A DNA stretch of 64,000 nt from PALG01 sp964495885 (GTDB taxonomy: Bacteria > Bacteroidota > Bacteroidia > Flavobacteriales > Flavobacteriaceae), in contig CAZBWO010000011.1 in assembly GCA_964495885.1 (NCBI GenBank), forward strand, positions 52,355 to 116,354. The letters run 5' to 3'. Made by a program: the position numbers and the translations under genes. Under the pieces are notes generated by a model. That model saw only the letters and a program-made list of their open reading frames with translations. It searched no databases and had not been told where the DNA came from. How positions within the stretch are numbered: position 1 is the first letter of the stretch; the number at the start of each line of letters is the position of its first letter. Positions 1 to 8,825 of the stretch are shown piece after piece.

Positions 1-458
1 CCAGGATAAAATTGGGTAGGGTGAGCTGTAAGCACCGGTCTAATCTTAAACCGTTCCAAGTAGTGTTTTAAAGCTTCTTTTTTGTTTTTGTCTTCAGCTT
101 CTTCACGAACATTTCGGAGGGTACCTCTACCATCCATATTGTTTATAATAGGAAAAGTGGCTTCTTCAATGGCATCAAAAAGAACCACTTGTCGCTCAAT
201 GTATTGGATAAACCGAAAGAGTAAATTATTCCGCTCCTCCAGTGAAGGATTGTTTCGGTATTGTTTAAAAAACTGTTCCACGATTTCCGTGGGATTATTT
301 TTTGCCTCAAAGCCTTTCTCACAAATTTCCTGAAAAAGAGGCAATAAGACCCCTGTGTGCGTGATGGCATCAAAAGGCAGGGTCATAAAAATACTATTGT
401 ATATCTGGTACTTTGAAAGTACGTGCTGCTGAAAGCGCTCTTCCTTGGTGTATCTCAT
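1..458 (-). CDS. ppc: Phosphoenolpyruvate carboxylase, N-terminal part (runs off the window)
   Basis: This is the first ~152 codons of a leftward gene whose remainder lies outside the window. The reading frame opens at ATG 458-456 (MRYTKEERFQQHVLSKYQIY) and stays open to base 1. Near the edge it reads RPVLTAHPTQFYPG, which matches the TAHPT segment of PEP carboxylase carrying the catalytic histidine (about residue 146 here). The family converts PEP and bicarbonate to oxaloacetate and refills the TCA cycle. The preceding region also fits the Bacteroidota form of the enzyme. The C-terminal catalytic half cannot be checked. It follows the terminator of the TonB receptor gene, so it is probably transcribed separately. 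Confidence 0.88.
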   Translation of the reverse strand, partial: MRYTKEERFQQHVLSKYQIYNSIFMTLPFDAITHTGVLLPLFQEICEKGFEAKNNPTEIVEQFFKQYRNNPSLEERNNLLFRFIQYIERQVVLFDAIEEATFPIINNMDGRGTLRNVREEAEDKNKKEALKHYLERFKIRPVLTAHPTQFYP

Positions 459-497
459 GCTATTCTATTAAATACTAAGTTAGGGAATAAGCAGCAC

Positions 498-528
498 AAA
501 AAAAACCCGCCATGGAAAAGGCGGGTTT
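498..528 (-). terminator. Intrinsic terminator after the TonB receptor gene
   Basis: Read leftward, AAACCCGCC and GGCGGGTTT (arms 520-528 and 503-511) form a 9-bp GC-rich stem with an 8-nt loop. An unbroken T-run follows on the minus strand (498-505). It sits just past the stop codon of the receptor gene at 538. Confidence 0.88.
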
Positions 529-537
529 AAATGATTG

Positions 538-2943
538 TTAAAATTTCGCCCGAAGGGCTAAAATAAGGTTGCGGCCTGCCCCTGAAATACCAGAGCTATA
601 GGGCCTATATCTTCTGTCTGTGATATTTTCAAGTCCGCCGTTGATGGAAATCATCTCGGTCAACTCGTAATTTGCCTTGAAATTCAAAGTGTACCATCCT
701 GGTGCATAGGGATTGCCATCGTCATTGATGGCGTAAATTTCCGTTTTGCCTTTTTCCCCTTCCGGAAGATCCTCAAAAGTGACTTCCCCGCTATAGTCTA
801 CATACATTTGCATACGCAATTTCTGTGTTCTGAAATTCAAACGGGAAACTCCAAACCAAGGCGCAGCGTGGCGTGACGGACTCGTAGTGCCGTCATCCAA
901 TTCTTCTTCTCCCTTTTGATAGTTGAAATCTGAAGAAAAACCAAATCCGGCAGGCAGTTTTACTTCCACACCTGCTTGAATTCCCCATACTTTAGCTTCA
1001 GCAGCATTTTGAATGGCCTGTACTTGGCTTAATTCACCATCATATACTATGCTATCTTGTCCGTTTAGCTGAAAATCTCTACGTACCAAGGCATTTTTCA
1101 GCAAGGTATAATAGGCAGAAACATCTACTTTAACTGTTTTGTTGAATATTTTGGCGACACCCACATCCCCGTTATAGGCATATTCTGCTTCCAAATCAGG
1201 ATTTGGCACTACTACCGATCCAGCTTCAGAATCAAACACTTTTCCCATATCATCTACATTGGGTGCCCTAAAAGCAGTTGCTGCATTGGCACTAATCACC
1301 CAATCCCTTGAAGGGCGGTACACTGCTCCTAAGTTTCCAGTAAGAGCGCCATTATCTAATTTAGCAGTTTCAAATGGGAATGGATAAAACCGGGTATCAA
1401 AGTCTGCATTAAGAATAAAGTGATTGTAACGAAGACCGCCTTGTAATACCACTTTATCATTTATTTTAAAATGATCTGAAACATATGCTGCATAAGAAGA
1501 CCAATCTGCATAGGGATATCGTGCAGGACCTTCTGTACTTGTACCTGTTTCAATATTGGTGTCTGTGCCGTTGGAACGTACATCATCAAAAACCACTTCA
1601 AGACCATAAAAGAGGGTATGCCTTTCCCCGATAGATTTAGTAAAATCTAAATTTCCAGAGTAGGCGTACACTTTTTCTACTCGTGTTTCCCGTGTTGCAT
1701 CATTGAAATTTCTACTAATTCTACTTTCTTCAAAGTTTTGAATCGCTAGTCTTAGTGCCATTTCATCGTATACTTTATTAGACCCATTGTTGGTGATGTT
1801 GAGGTTGTTCATCATCCATTTTTGGGGGCCATAGCTCCATTCTCCATAGCGGGGACCACCATTACGGGTTCTAAGATGGCGGTCATATCTTCCGTAATCT
1901 GAAGTTTCCGAATAATGAAATCCGTACTGAAAATCCCACCTTTTGTTCGGCTTAAAACGTACCTTTTGCATCATGTTAATTTGGCTGTAGCCGGAAGGAG
2001 CCTGTACCTTTGGATCTTCATTGGTCACCACAACATCCATGCTATCTTGTCTCTTCACATAGTATGGGCGAAGGAATTCAGCGGGGCCGCGGCTTCCCTG
2101 TTTAAGGTCGTCGTAATCATTGGCTGAAATACTAGAAACAAAAGCCCACTTTTTCCAACCAACATTTACATCAAAATGTGCGGTTTTCTCATTGTTTGCT
2201 GTGGCATACCGAGTAACAGCTTTTCCCATAACAAAAGTTTTGTCACTTACAGAAAGTTCTGGCACCAATGTTTGAAAACTCATGACGCCTCCAATGGCGT
2301 CGCTTCCATAGATTACGGCATCGGGGCCAAAGAGCACTTCGGCGCGTTCCATGGCAAAGGGATCAAGTGAAATCACATTTTGGAGATTTCCACCTCTAAA
2401 GATTGCGGTGTTCATGCGTATACCATCTACAGTATACAACAATCGATTGGTTGAAAAACCCCTAATCATAGGGCTTCCGCCTCCCTGCTGACTTTTTTGG
2501 ATAAAGACTTTCCCTGAAGCCCCTAACAAATCTGCTGCAGTTTGCGGGTTCTGAAGGGCCGCGGTTTGAGGGGAGATGGAAATGATTTTAGATGGAATGT
2601 CTGAAGTAGATTGATTCCATCGCGTAGCTGAAATAACCACTTGATCGATACTTATATTGGAGAGAGGCATCGCCAATAGGAAGTCAGTAGCTTCTAATTC
2701 GTCAAAACTTCGAATTAGTGTTTCATACCCTAGGGTTCTTATTTCTATAGTTTCGGCACCTTGGAAAGCCGTAATGTCTGCTTGTCCTTCGGCATTGGTT
2801 GTTGTAAAGGCTTTAGGATTGGAACTCATTAAAGTAACCAAATCCAAGGGCTGTCCAGATTCTTCATCGGTAATGGTAATCACCTGTGAGAACATCCCTT
2901 GGGCAATACAAATCATTGCCCAAAAAAATATAAATTTTTTCAT
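538..2943 (-). CDS. TonB-dependent outer-membrane receptor, haem/metal-receptor type
   Basis: 801 residues. A signal peptide (MKKFIFFWAMICIAQGMFSQ) is followed by a carboxypeptidase-regulatory-like beta domain (~20-95), a plug domain (~100-230) and a 22-strand-type barrel ending in ...LILALRAKF, with the usual C-terminal aromatic residue. The plug segment RGFSTNRLLYTVDGIRMN and the barrel segment FRAPNVDDMGKVFD resemble the haemoglobin/transferrin/haem receptor subgroup. That suggests iron or haem uptake, but the substrate cannot be proved from sequence. The gene lies 65 nt downstream of a small leftward gene (3009-3542) and probably shares its promoter. No Fur-like site was identified. Confidence 0.9.
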   Translation of the reverse strand: MKKFIFFWAMICIAQGMFSQVITITDEESGQPLDLVTLMSSNPKAFTTTNAEGQADITAFQGAETIEIRTLGYETLIRSFDELEATDFLLAMPLSNISIDQVVISATRWNQSTSDIPSKIISISPQTAALQNPQTAADLLGASGKVFIQKSQQGGGSPMIRGFSTNRLLYTVDGIRMNTAIFRGGNLQNVISLDPFAMERAEVLFGPDAVIYGSDAIGGVMSFQTLVPELSVSDKTFVMGKAVTRYATANNEKTAHFDVNVGWKKWAFVSSISANDYDDLKQGSRGPAEFLRPYYVKRQDSMDVVVTNEDPKVQAPSGYSQINMMQKVRFKPNKRWDFQYGFHYSETSDYGRYDRHLRTRNGGPRYGEWSYGPQKWMMNNLNITNNGSNKVYDEMALRLAIQNFEESRISRNFNDATRETRVEKVYAYSGNLDFTKSIGERHTLFYGLEVVFDDVRSNGTDTNIETGTSTEGPARYPYADWSSYAAYVSDHFKINDKVVLQGGLRYNHFILNADFDTRFYPFPFETAKLDNGALTGNLGAVYRPSRDWVISANAATAFRAPNVDDMGKVFDSEAGSVVVPNPDLEAEYAYNGDVGVAKIFNKTVKVDVSAYYTLLKNALVRRDFQLNGQDSIVYDGELSQVQAIQNAAEAKVWGIQAGVEVKLPAGFGFSSDFNYQKGEEELDDGTTSPSRHAAPWFGVSRLNFRTQKLRMQMYVDYSGEVTFEDLPEGEKGKTEIYAINDDGNPYAPGWYTLNFKANYELTEMISINGGLENITDRRYRPYSSGISGAGRNLILALRAKF

Positions 2944-3008
2944 CAGTTTTGATTTTCATTTAAAAAAAAGCCTGTAGCAAAATATTGCCACAAAAATTGT
3001 ACTAAAGT

Positions 3009-3542
3009 TTAAATGAAATTCGGAGGAGGTGATTGCTCTTCCAAATGGATCGATTGGTAGTGGCAACAATACTTAAACATTTGTGTTGCATATAGTGTGT
3101 AGGCTGTGGGAGTTTCCCACAAATTGTGCTCTATTAGGAATAAAGAGTGGAAGAACTGAAAAAGCTGTTGTTGTTTCTTATGTTGATTAGAATCATTTCC
3201 ATAGGTAATGGCCAGGAGTTGTTCCAGTTTTTTGTTCAATTTGGTTTCCTTGGCGTCTTTCCAGCACCAGAAATAATATTTTCCTTCATGCTTTCGGCGC
3301 TTCACAATATCATACATGACACCTTTAAACTTGAATTCTTTTTCATGTTCCCATTCCAATGCGGTTTGTAGTTCGTTTTCTGAAAAAACGAGCAATTCCA
3401 AGTCATCGTCACTAAGCTGGGAAATGAGCAGGTGTTTGACTTCCTTTTTGATGCTTTTTTGATGATATTCAAACCAAATCCATGTACTTAAAGCAGGAGC
3501 CATAAGTGATAAAAGCAAAAAGATGCCAATGAATTTTTTCAA
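3009..3542 (-). CDS. Small secreted or membrane-anchored protein upstream of the TonB receptor
   Basis: 177 residues of unrecognised family. It has an N-terminal hydrophobic segment (~4-22: signal peptide or single anchor), a charged middle region with an aromatic stretch (KYYFWCWKD), and a histidine/cysteine-containing C-terminus (YCCHYQSIH) ending in EEQSPPPNFI. A promoter box lies 20 nt ahead of its ATG, and the TonB receptor follows 65 nt later on the same strand. The pair is likely co-transcribed, and the protein may serve that uptake system. The Cys/His-rich tail could bind metal, which is inference only. Confidence 0.72.
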   Translation of the reverse strand: MKKFIGIFLLLSLMAPALSTWIWFEYHQKSIKKEVKHLLISQLSDDDLELLVFSENELQTALEWEHEKEFKFKGVMYDIVKRRKHEGKYYFWCWKDAKETKLNKKLEQLLAITYGNDSNQHKKQQQLFQFFHSLFLIEHNLWETPTAYTLYATQMFKYCCHYQSIHLEEQSPPPNFI

Positions 3543-3561
3543 AAGTAGGTTGGTTTGAGGG

Positions 3562-3569
3562 CAAATGTA
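3562..3569 (-). promoter_or_regulatory. Bacteroidota -7 element for the 3009-3542/TonB operon
   Basis: On the minus strand TACATTTG matches the TAnnTTTG consensus. It ends 19 nt ahead of the ATG at 3542. No clear -33 TTG was checked. Confidence 0.55.
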
Positions 3570-3610
3570 ACTAAAAATAGGTAAGTTTATACAACCGCAA
3601 GTATTTAGTT

Positions 3611-4369
3611 TTGAAAGAAAGAAAGACCCTCATTTCTTTTGTGATTCTAATTTTTTTTACATTCTCGGTTGTTTGTCAAATAAATAATGAATCCTCAAAT
3701 GACACCCTCAAGGGAAAATTCCCCTACAAAAAATTTATTGTGCCTTCAGCGCTTATTATTACAGGGATTGTTGGTTTAGAAAGCCATACCCTTAAAGACC
3801 TTAGCACTCAAGTGCAGAATGAGGTCAATGAGCATATAGATGATCAAGTAACTATTGATGATTTTTCTCAATATGCTCCAATGGCTTCTGTCTATGTGCT
3901 CAATGCTACAGGTATAGAAGGAAAACACCGTTTTAAGGAACGTACTATTTTATTGGCAAGTTCGTATTTACTAACTGCTTCTACCGTATTGCTTACCAAA
4001 AAAGGGTCTAATGTGTTGAGACCAGATGGGAGTAGTCAAAATTCTTTTCCCTCTGGGCATACCGCTACAGCATTTGTTGGAGCCGAGTTCTTGTGGCAAG
4101 AATATAAAGATGTTTCTGTTTGGTATGGTATTGCAGGCTATGTGGTGGCCACAGGAACAGGTCTCTTTAGGGTATATAATGATCGCCATTGGTTAAATGA
4201 TGTGATCATGGGAGCGGGTGTAGGAATGCTATGTACAAAATTTGCCTATTGGATTCACCCTTTTGTAACTCAGAAACTACTTCCTAAAAACGAAAGAAAT
4301 ACCCAAACCGCCATTGTTCCATTTTATAATGGAGAGCAGGCAGGCTTGGGTATGGTTTTACAATTTTAA
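3611..4369 (+). CDS. PAP2-superfamily phosphatase, membrane-associated
   Basis: 252 residues. All three acid-phosphatase signature blocks are present: K130-x6-R137-P138 (KKGSNVLRP), P147-S-G-H150 (SFPSGHTA), and R187-x5-H193-x3-D197 (RVYNDRHWLND). H150 and H193 are the expected catalytic histidines. A signal peptide (~1-23) and later hydrophobic segments point to the envelope. The family removes phosphate from lipid phosphates such as phosphatidate or undecaprenyl pyrophosphate; the substrate here is unknown. The start is a TTG at 3611, chosen because it gives a complete signal sequence and no in-frame ATG lies near. It converges with acs, with only 4 nt between the stops. Confidence 0.85.
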   Translation: MKERKTLISFVILIFFTFSVVCQINNESSNDTLKGKFPYKKFIVPSALIITGIVGLESHTLKDLSTQVQNEVNEHIDDQVTIDDFSQYAPMASVYVLNATGIEGKHRFKERTILLASSYLLTASTVLLTKKGSNVLRPDGSSQNSFPSGHTATAFVGAEFLWQEYKDVSVWYGIAGYVVATGTGLFRVYNDRHWLNDVIMGAGVGMLCTKFAYWIHPFVTQKLLPKNERNTQTAIVPFYNGEQAGLGMVLQF

Positions 4370-4373
4370 AAAA

Positions 4374-6281
4374 CTACAATGCGTTATCCATAATTTCCTG
4401 AACAACTTCAGGATTCAACAAGGTACTGGTATCCCCTAAATTGCCTGTGTCTTTATGGGCAATTTTGCGAAGGATCCTTCGCATGATTTTACCGCTTCGG
4501 GTTTTGGGCAACCCAGAAGTAAATTGAATTTTATCCAGTTTTGCAATTGGCCCAATCTTTTCGGTAATGAGTTGATTGACCTCTTTTCGAAGATTATCAT
4601 GGTTTCTAACTTCTCCAGTTTCCTTCAGTATCACATATCCGTAGAGTGCATTCCCTTTTACTTCGTGTGGGAATCCTACAATCGCACTTTCGGCAACAGC
4701 TGGATGTTCATTTATGGCATCCTCAATAGGAGCGGTTCCCAAATTATGACCCGAGACAATAATTACATCATCTACACGTCCAGTGATTCTGTAATAACCG
4801 GTATTATCCCGAAGTGCCCCGTCGCCAGTAAAATATTTGTTTTCAAACGCCGAAAAATAGGTATCCTTATACCGTTGGTGATTCCCCCAAATGGTACGGG
4901 CCATGGAAGGCCAAGGGAATTTAACGCACAACCTTCCATTGGCGGGGCTTCCTTTAATTTCTTTCCCTTCTTCATCCATTAAGCAAGGTTGGATTCCAGG
5001 AAGTGGTAATGTCGCGAATGTAGGAATAGTTGGTGTTGCAAAAGGAATAGGGGAAATCATGATTCCGCCTGTTTCGGTTTGCCACCAAGTATCTACAATA
5101 GGGGTATTTCCTTTTCCAATATTGTCATTGTACCAATGCCAGGCTTCCTCGTTAATGGGCTCTCCAACAGTCCCCAAAACTTTTAGGGATGAGAGGTCAT
5201 ATTTTTCCACAAAATCAAGGTTTTCCTTGGCAAGTGCACGAATTGCGGTGGGAGCGGTATAAAACTGATTGATTTTATGTTTTTCCACAATCTCCCAAAA
5301 ACGTCCCCAATCTGGGTAGGTGGGAACACCTTCAAACATCACGGTGGTAGCACCATTGGCAAGAGGCCCATACACTATGTAACTATGGCCGGTAATCCAC
5401 CCAATATCTGCAGTACACCAATAAATATCATGCTCTTTATACTGAAAAACATTTTTAAAGGAATAAGCACTATATACCATATACCCTCCAGTAGTGTGAA
5501 CCATTCCTTTGGGTTTTCCTGTAGACCCTGAAGTGTACAAAATAAATAAGGGGTCTTCTGCATTCATTACTTCTGAGTCACAATCTAGGTAAGCAGCATC
5601 CAATAAGGGTTGTAACCAGTGATCCCTGCCTTCTTTCATTTGAATGTCTGAATCAATCCGCTTGGCTACCAGGACAGATTCCACACAATTACAGGATTCC
5701 AAGGCTTCGTCTACAATTCCTTTGAGGTCTATGGTCTTGGCACCTCTATAAGAACCATCACTGGTAATCACCATTTTGCAGGTACTGTCATTAATTCGTG
5801 TGGCAAGTGCTTGTGCTGAAAACCCTGCAAAAACCACACTGTGGATTGCTCCAATACGGGCACAGGCCAATACGGAAACAGCCAATTCCGGAATCATGGG
5901 TAAATAAATACAAACGCGGTCGCCTTTTTGAATACCCTTTTCTTTTAATACGTTGGCAAATTGGCATACCCGTTTATGTAATTCGCTATAGGTAATATGT
6001 TGCGCCTCTTCTGAAGGGTCATTTGGTTCAAACAAAATAGCGGTTTTGTCTCCTCGGGTGGCGAGGTGGCGATCAATGCAATTTTCGGTGATATTAAGTT
6101 GTGCACCTTCAAACCATTTCACTTCGGGTTTGTTGAAATCCCAATCAAGGACTTTATTCCAGCGTTTACGCCATAAGAAATGTTCTTCGGCTACTTCTTC
6201 CCAAAAAGTTTCGGGATCCCGAACACTTTTTCGGTATACTTGAAAATATTCTTCCAGGTTTTTAATGTGATAATTACTCAT
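4374..6281 (-). CDS. acs: Acetyl-CoA synthetase (AMP-forming)
   Basis: 635 residues, the normal length for Acs. It carries the ANL-family phosphate-binding loop (LYTSGSTGKPKG), the adenylate motif (DTWWQTETGG), and the C-terminal PKTRSGKIMRR motif with the catalytic lysine that acetyltransferases usually modify. It activates acetate to acetyl-CoA through acetyl-AMP in the cytoplasm. It is the last gene of a leftward run: small membrane protein, symporter-kinase, receiver, small membrane protein, prpE-like, acs. The gap to the upstream synthetase is 10 nt. The neighbouring acetate-type symporter supports acetate as substrate. Confidence 0.95.
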   Translation of the reverse strand: MSNYHIKNLEEYFQVYRKSVRDPETFWEEVAEEHFLWRKRWNKVLDWDFNKPEVKWFEGAQLNITENCIDRHLATRGDKTAILFEPNDPSEEAQHITYSELHKRVCQFANVLKEKGIQKGDRVCIYLPMIPELAVSVLACARIGAIHSVVFAGFSAQALATRINDSTCKMVITSDGSYRGAKTIDLKGIVDEALESCNCVESVLVAKRIDSDIQMKEGRDHWLQPLLDAAYLDCDSEVMNAEDPLFILYTSGSTGKPKGMVHTTGGYMVYSAYSFKNVFQYKEHDIYWCTADIGWITGHSYIVYGPLANGATTVMFEGVPTYPDWGRFWEIVEKHKINQFYTAPTAIRALAKENLDFVEKYDLSSLKVLGTVGEPINEEAWHWYNDNIGKGNTPIVDTWWQTETGGIMISPIPFATPTIPTFATLPLPGIQPCLMDEEGKEIKGSPANGRLCVKFPWPSMARTIWGNHQRYKDTYFSAFENKYFTGDGALRDNTGYYRITGRVDDVIIVSGHNLGTAPIEDAINEHPAVAESAIVGFPHEVKGNALYGYVILKETGEVRNHDNLRKEVNQLITEKIGPIAKLDKIQFTSGLPKTRSGKIMRRILRKIAHKDTGNLGDTSTLLNPEVVQEIMDNAL

Positions 6282-6291
6282 TTTGGTCGAT

Positions 6292-8178
6292 TTAAATAAT
6301 ATTGTGTTTTATGTACGTCTGTTCTATTTCTGAAATGATGCCCACATCATCAATGGTAGAGGGTATTTTATATTCAGATTGGTCTGCGATATTCCGAAGT
6401 AATTTACGAAGAATTTTTCCAGAGCGTGTCTTCGGAAGGCGTTCCACGATTAATACTTCCTTGAAAGAGGCCACGGCACCAATTTGCTCCCTCACAGCTC
6501 CCACGATTTCCACCTGAAGTTCTTCCGGTTTGCTTTGGGCGCCTGCTTTTAAAACAACCAAACCAAGAGGTCTCTGGCCTTTTAAGCTACAGCTAATGCC
6601 AAATACAGCACATTCAGCAACCTTAGGATGTGCGGCAACAACTTCTTCCATTTCTGCCGTTGAAAGACGGTGTCCCGCCACATTAATGATGTCATCTACG
6701 CGTCCGGTAATGTAGACATAGCCTTCTTCATCTTTGTAGCCTCCGTCACCGGAAAAATAATATCCTGGGAATTTTTCCAAGTATCCATGTTTGAAACGTT
6801 CGGGATTTCCCCAAAGGCCCATGAGCATTCCCGGAGGTAGCGGAAGTTTTACTACCACATACCCTTCTTTGTTGGGCTCCATTTCTTCGCCATCTTCATT
6901 CACAACTTGAATGTCATAACCGCAAACGGGTTTTCCTGCTGAAACTGGTTTTACCTTTTGTAATTCAAGCCCTGCCATATTTGCCAACATGGGCCATCCA
7001 GATTCGGTTTGCCACCAGTGATCAATAACAGGGATATTCAATTTTTCCTCTAGCCATTGCAGCGTTGCTACATCGCAGCGTTCACCAGCCAAGAATTGGT
7101 ACTTTAAACAGGAGAGGTCAAAATCCTTTATCAATTCACCCTCTGGATCTTCCTTTTTGATGGCCCTAATAGCAGTTGGTGCGGTAAACATTACTTTTAC
7201 TTGATGTTCACTAATCACCCGCCAAAAAGTAGATGCATCAGGCGTTTTAATAGGCTTACCTTCAAAAAGAATAGATGTGTTTCTGTTGAGCAATGGACCA
7301 TAAACAATATAGCTATGGCCTACCACCCACCCAACATCACTAGCTGCCCAATAGGTGTCACCTTCATCAACCCCATAGACATATTTCATGGAAAATTTCA
7401 AGGCTGTGGCATATCCTCCAGAATCCCGAACCACGCCTTTTGGTGTTCCTGTGGTACCGGAAGTATATAAAATATATAAAGGATGTGTTGCATGGACAGG
7501 AACTGGAGCTGCCGGGGAGGCATTATCTACCAATTCTTGATAATCAATATCATGAAGCTTCTTGGGGATTTCTACACCCAATTTACGATCAAAGATGATA
7601 ACGTTTTCAGGGGGAAAGGAAGCTTCCTCGATGGCTTTATCTACAAACGGTTTGTACGGAATGATTCGGTTTATTTCAATTCCGTTTGAAGCCGTGATAA
7701 TAATTTTTGGTTTACAATCGTCAATTCTAATGGCAAGTTCATGTGGGGCAAAACCACCAAACACAACAGAATGGATGACCCCCAATCTTGCACAAGCCAA
7801 CATGGCGTAAATTGCCTGTGGAATCATGGGCATGTAAATAATGGCAGTATCTCCTTTTTTTAGTCCTAAGAATTTCAGCCCGCCCGCCAATTTGCCCACC
7901 TCCTCTTGAAGTTGAAAAAATGTTATTTTTTCAATGGTATTGGTTACAGGCGAATCATAGATGATTGCGTTTTGGTTTCCGTGGCCCTCTTCAATATGCT
8001 TGTCTATGCATAGGTAACTTATGTTAAGACTTCCATCTTCAAACCATTTATACCCTTCATCTTCTGTACGGGACAGTATATTCTTTGGAAATTCAAACCA
8101 TTTTAAAGCTTGAGCTTGTTCCTTCCAAAAGCTTTCAGGATTTTGAATGCTGTCTTGATAAAACTTTGTGTAGCTCAT
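6292..8178 (-). CDS. prpE: Propionyl-CoA synthetase-like acyl-CoA ligase
   Basis: 628 residues of the same ANL family as the downstream acs, but of the propionate-CoA ligase type. The P-loop is LYTSGTTGTPKGVVRDSGGY, and the block YWAASDVGWVVGHSYIVYGP is typical of PrpE. The adenylate motif is DHWWQTESGWP and the C-terminal lysine motif is PKTRSGKILRK. It should form propionyl-CoA or a similar short acyl-CoA. Having two paralogues in tandem suggests the operon handles several short-chain acids, not acetate alone. The exact chain-length preference cannot be read from the sequence. Confidence 0.85.
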   Translation of the reverse strand: MSYTKFYQDSIQNPESFWKEQAQALKWFEFPKNILSRTEDEGYKWFEDGSLNISYLCIDKHIEEGHGNQNAIIYDSPVTNTIEKITFFQLQEEVGKLAGGLKFLGLKKGDTAIIYMPMIPQAIYAMLACARLGVIHSVVFGGFAPHELAIRIDDCKPKIIITASNGIEINRIIPYKPFVDKAIEEASFPPENVIIFDRKLGVEIPKKLHDIDYQELVDNASPAAPVPVHATHPLYILYTSGTTGTPKGVVRDSGGYATALKFSMKYVYGVDEGDTYWAASDVGWVVGHSYIVYGPLLNRNTSILFEGKPIKTPDASTFWRVISEHQVKVMFTAPTAIRAIKKEDPEGELIKDFDLSCLKYQFLAGERCDVATLQWLEEKLNIPVIDHWWQTESGWPMLANMAGLELQKVKPVSAGKPVCGYDIQVVNEDGEEMEPNKEGYVVVKLPLPPGMLMGLWGNPERFKHGYLEKFPGYYFSGDGGYKDEEGYVYITGRVDDIINVAGHRLSTAEMEEVVAAHPKVAECAVFGISCSLKGQRPLGLVVLKAGAQSKPEELQVEIVGAVREQIGAVASFKEVLIVERLPKTRSGKILRKLLRNIADQSEYKIPSTIDDVGIISEIEQTYIKHNII

Positions 8179-8181
8179 GAC

Positions 8182-8400
8182 TTACCCTTTTTTTGGTCCA
8201 AAGAGTCCAAACCAATTGGGGTTTAGCACTTTAAACTTGATGAGCACCCAAAGGATGACAATAAAACAAAGTCCCATAACTATGGAATGCATAGGGGTTA
8301 TAGGAGTTTCATTTTCCAGTTTGAATCGTATAAAAAGGGTAATAGCTGCGTAGAGACAAATGATGATGTCTGAAGCCAAAGGAGGTATGCGTAATTTCAT
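8182..8400 (-). CDS. Small two-helix membrane protein in the acyl-CoA synthetase operon
   Basis: 72 residues, with two predicted membrane helices (~10-28 and ~38-58) and a basic, glycine-rich end (FGLFGPKKG). Family not recognised. It lies 3 nt upstream of the prpE-like gene and about 45 nt downstream of the receiver gene, so it is inside the operon. Possible roles are a small accessory subunit for a transporter or for the membrane sensor kinase; nothing in the sequence decides this. Confidence 0.65.
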   Translation of the reverse strand: MKLRIPPLASDIIICLYAAITLFIRFKLENETPITPMHSIVMGLCFIVILWVLIKFKVLNPNWFGLFGPKKG

Positions 8401-8445
8401 GATACAAATCTTAAATTAAACCAGTTCTTGCACACAGACCAAGTA

Positions 8446-8817
8446 TTAACTCAAGAGTTCATGTATTTCTGAAACTATTTTTTTTATTGAAAACGGCTTT
8501 GTAATATACTTATTTGCTCCAAGTTTTAAGCCTTTTTCAATATCTGAAGCTTTATTCTTCGCGGTGACAAATACAACTTTCGTTTCCTGTAAAGCTGTAT
8601 TTTCCCGAATCCATTTCAACGTTTCATATCCATCTACTTTTGGCATCATAATATCCAAAAGAACAACATCTGGGATATGTTTTTCTAAGATCGTGAGCGC
8701 TTCACTTCCGTCTCTTGCAATAAACACTTCAAAATCTTTTTTTTTGAAGGCATACTCCAAGGTCATCACTATGTTTGGCTCATCATCAACAATTAAAATC
8801 TTCCGCATCTTTTTCAA
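8446..8817 (-). CDS. Stand-alone response-regulator receiver domain
   Basis: 123 residues forming one CheY-like receiver domain with no output domain. The acidic pocket (VDDEPN, ~10-14), the phospho-acceptor D55 (VVLLDIMMPK), the conserved T (FVTA) and K (ITKPF) are all present. It lies 8 nt downstream of the symporter-histidine kinase fusion and is its likely partner. Without a DNA-binding domain it must act by protein contact or pass phosphate onward. An alternative ATG three codons in (MRKILIV) is also possible. Confidence 0.9.
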   Translation of the reverse strand: MKKMRKILIVDDEPNIVMTLEYAFKKKDFEVFIARDGSEALTILEKHIPDVVLLDIMMPKVDGYETLKWIRENTALQETKVVFVTAKNKASDIEKGLKLGANKYITKPFSIKKIVSEIHELLS

Positions 8818-8825
8818 AAAGCAAT

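Noticed and set aside
82..373. Two short open frames (82-333 plus, 143-373 minus) at the left edge
   Set aside because: They are shadows of the PEP carboxylase frame, which runs through the region and carries the TAHPT motif.
3606..3613. TAGTTTTG as promoter box for the PAP2 gene
   Set aside because: It overlaps the TTG start codon, and accepting it would remove the only start that gives a signal peptide.
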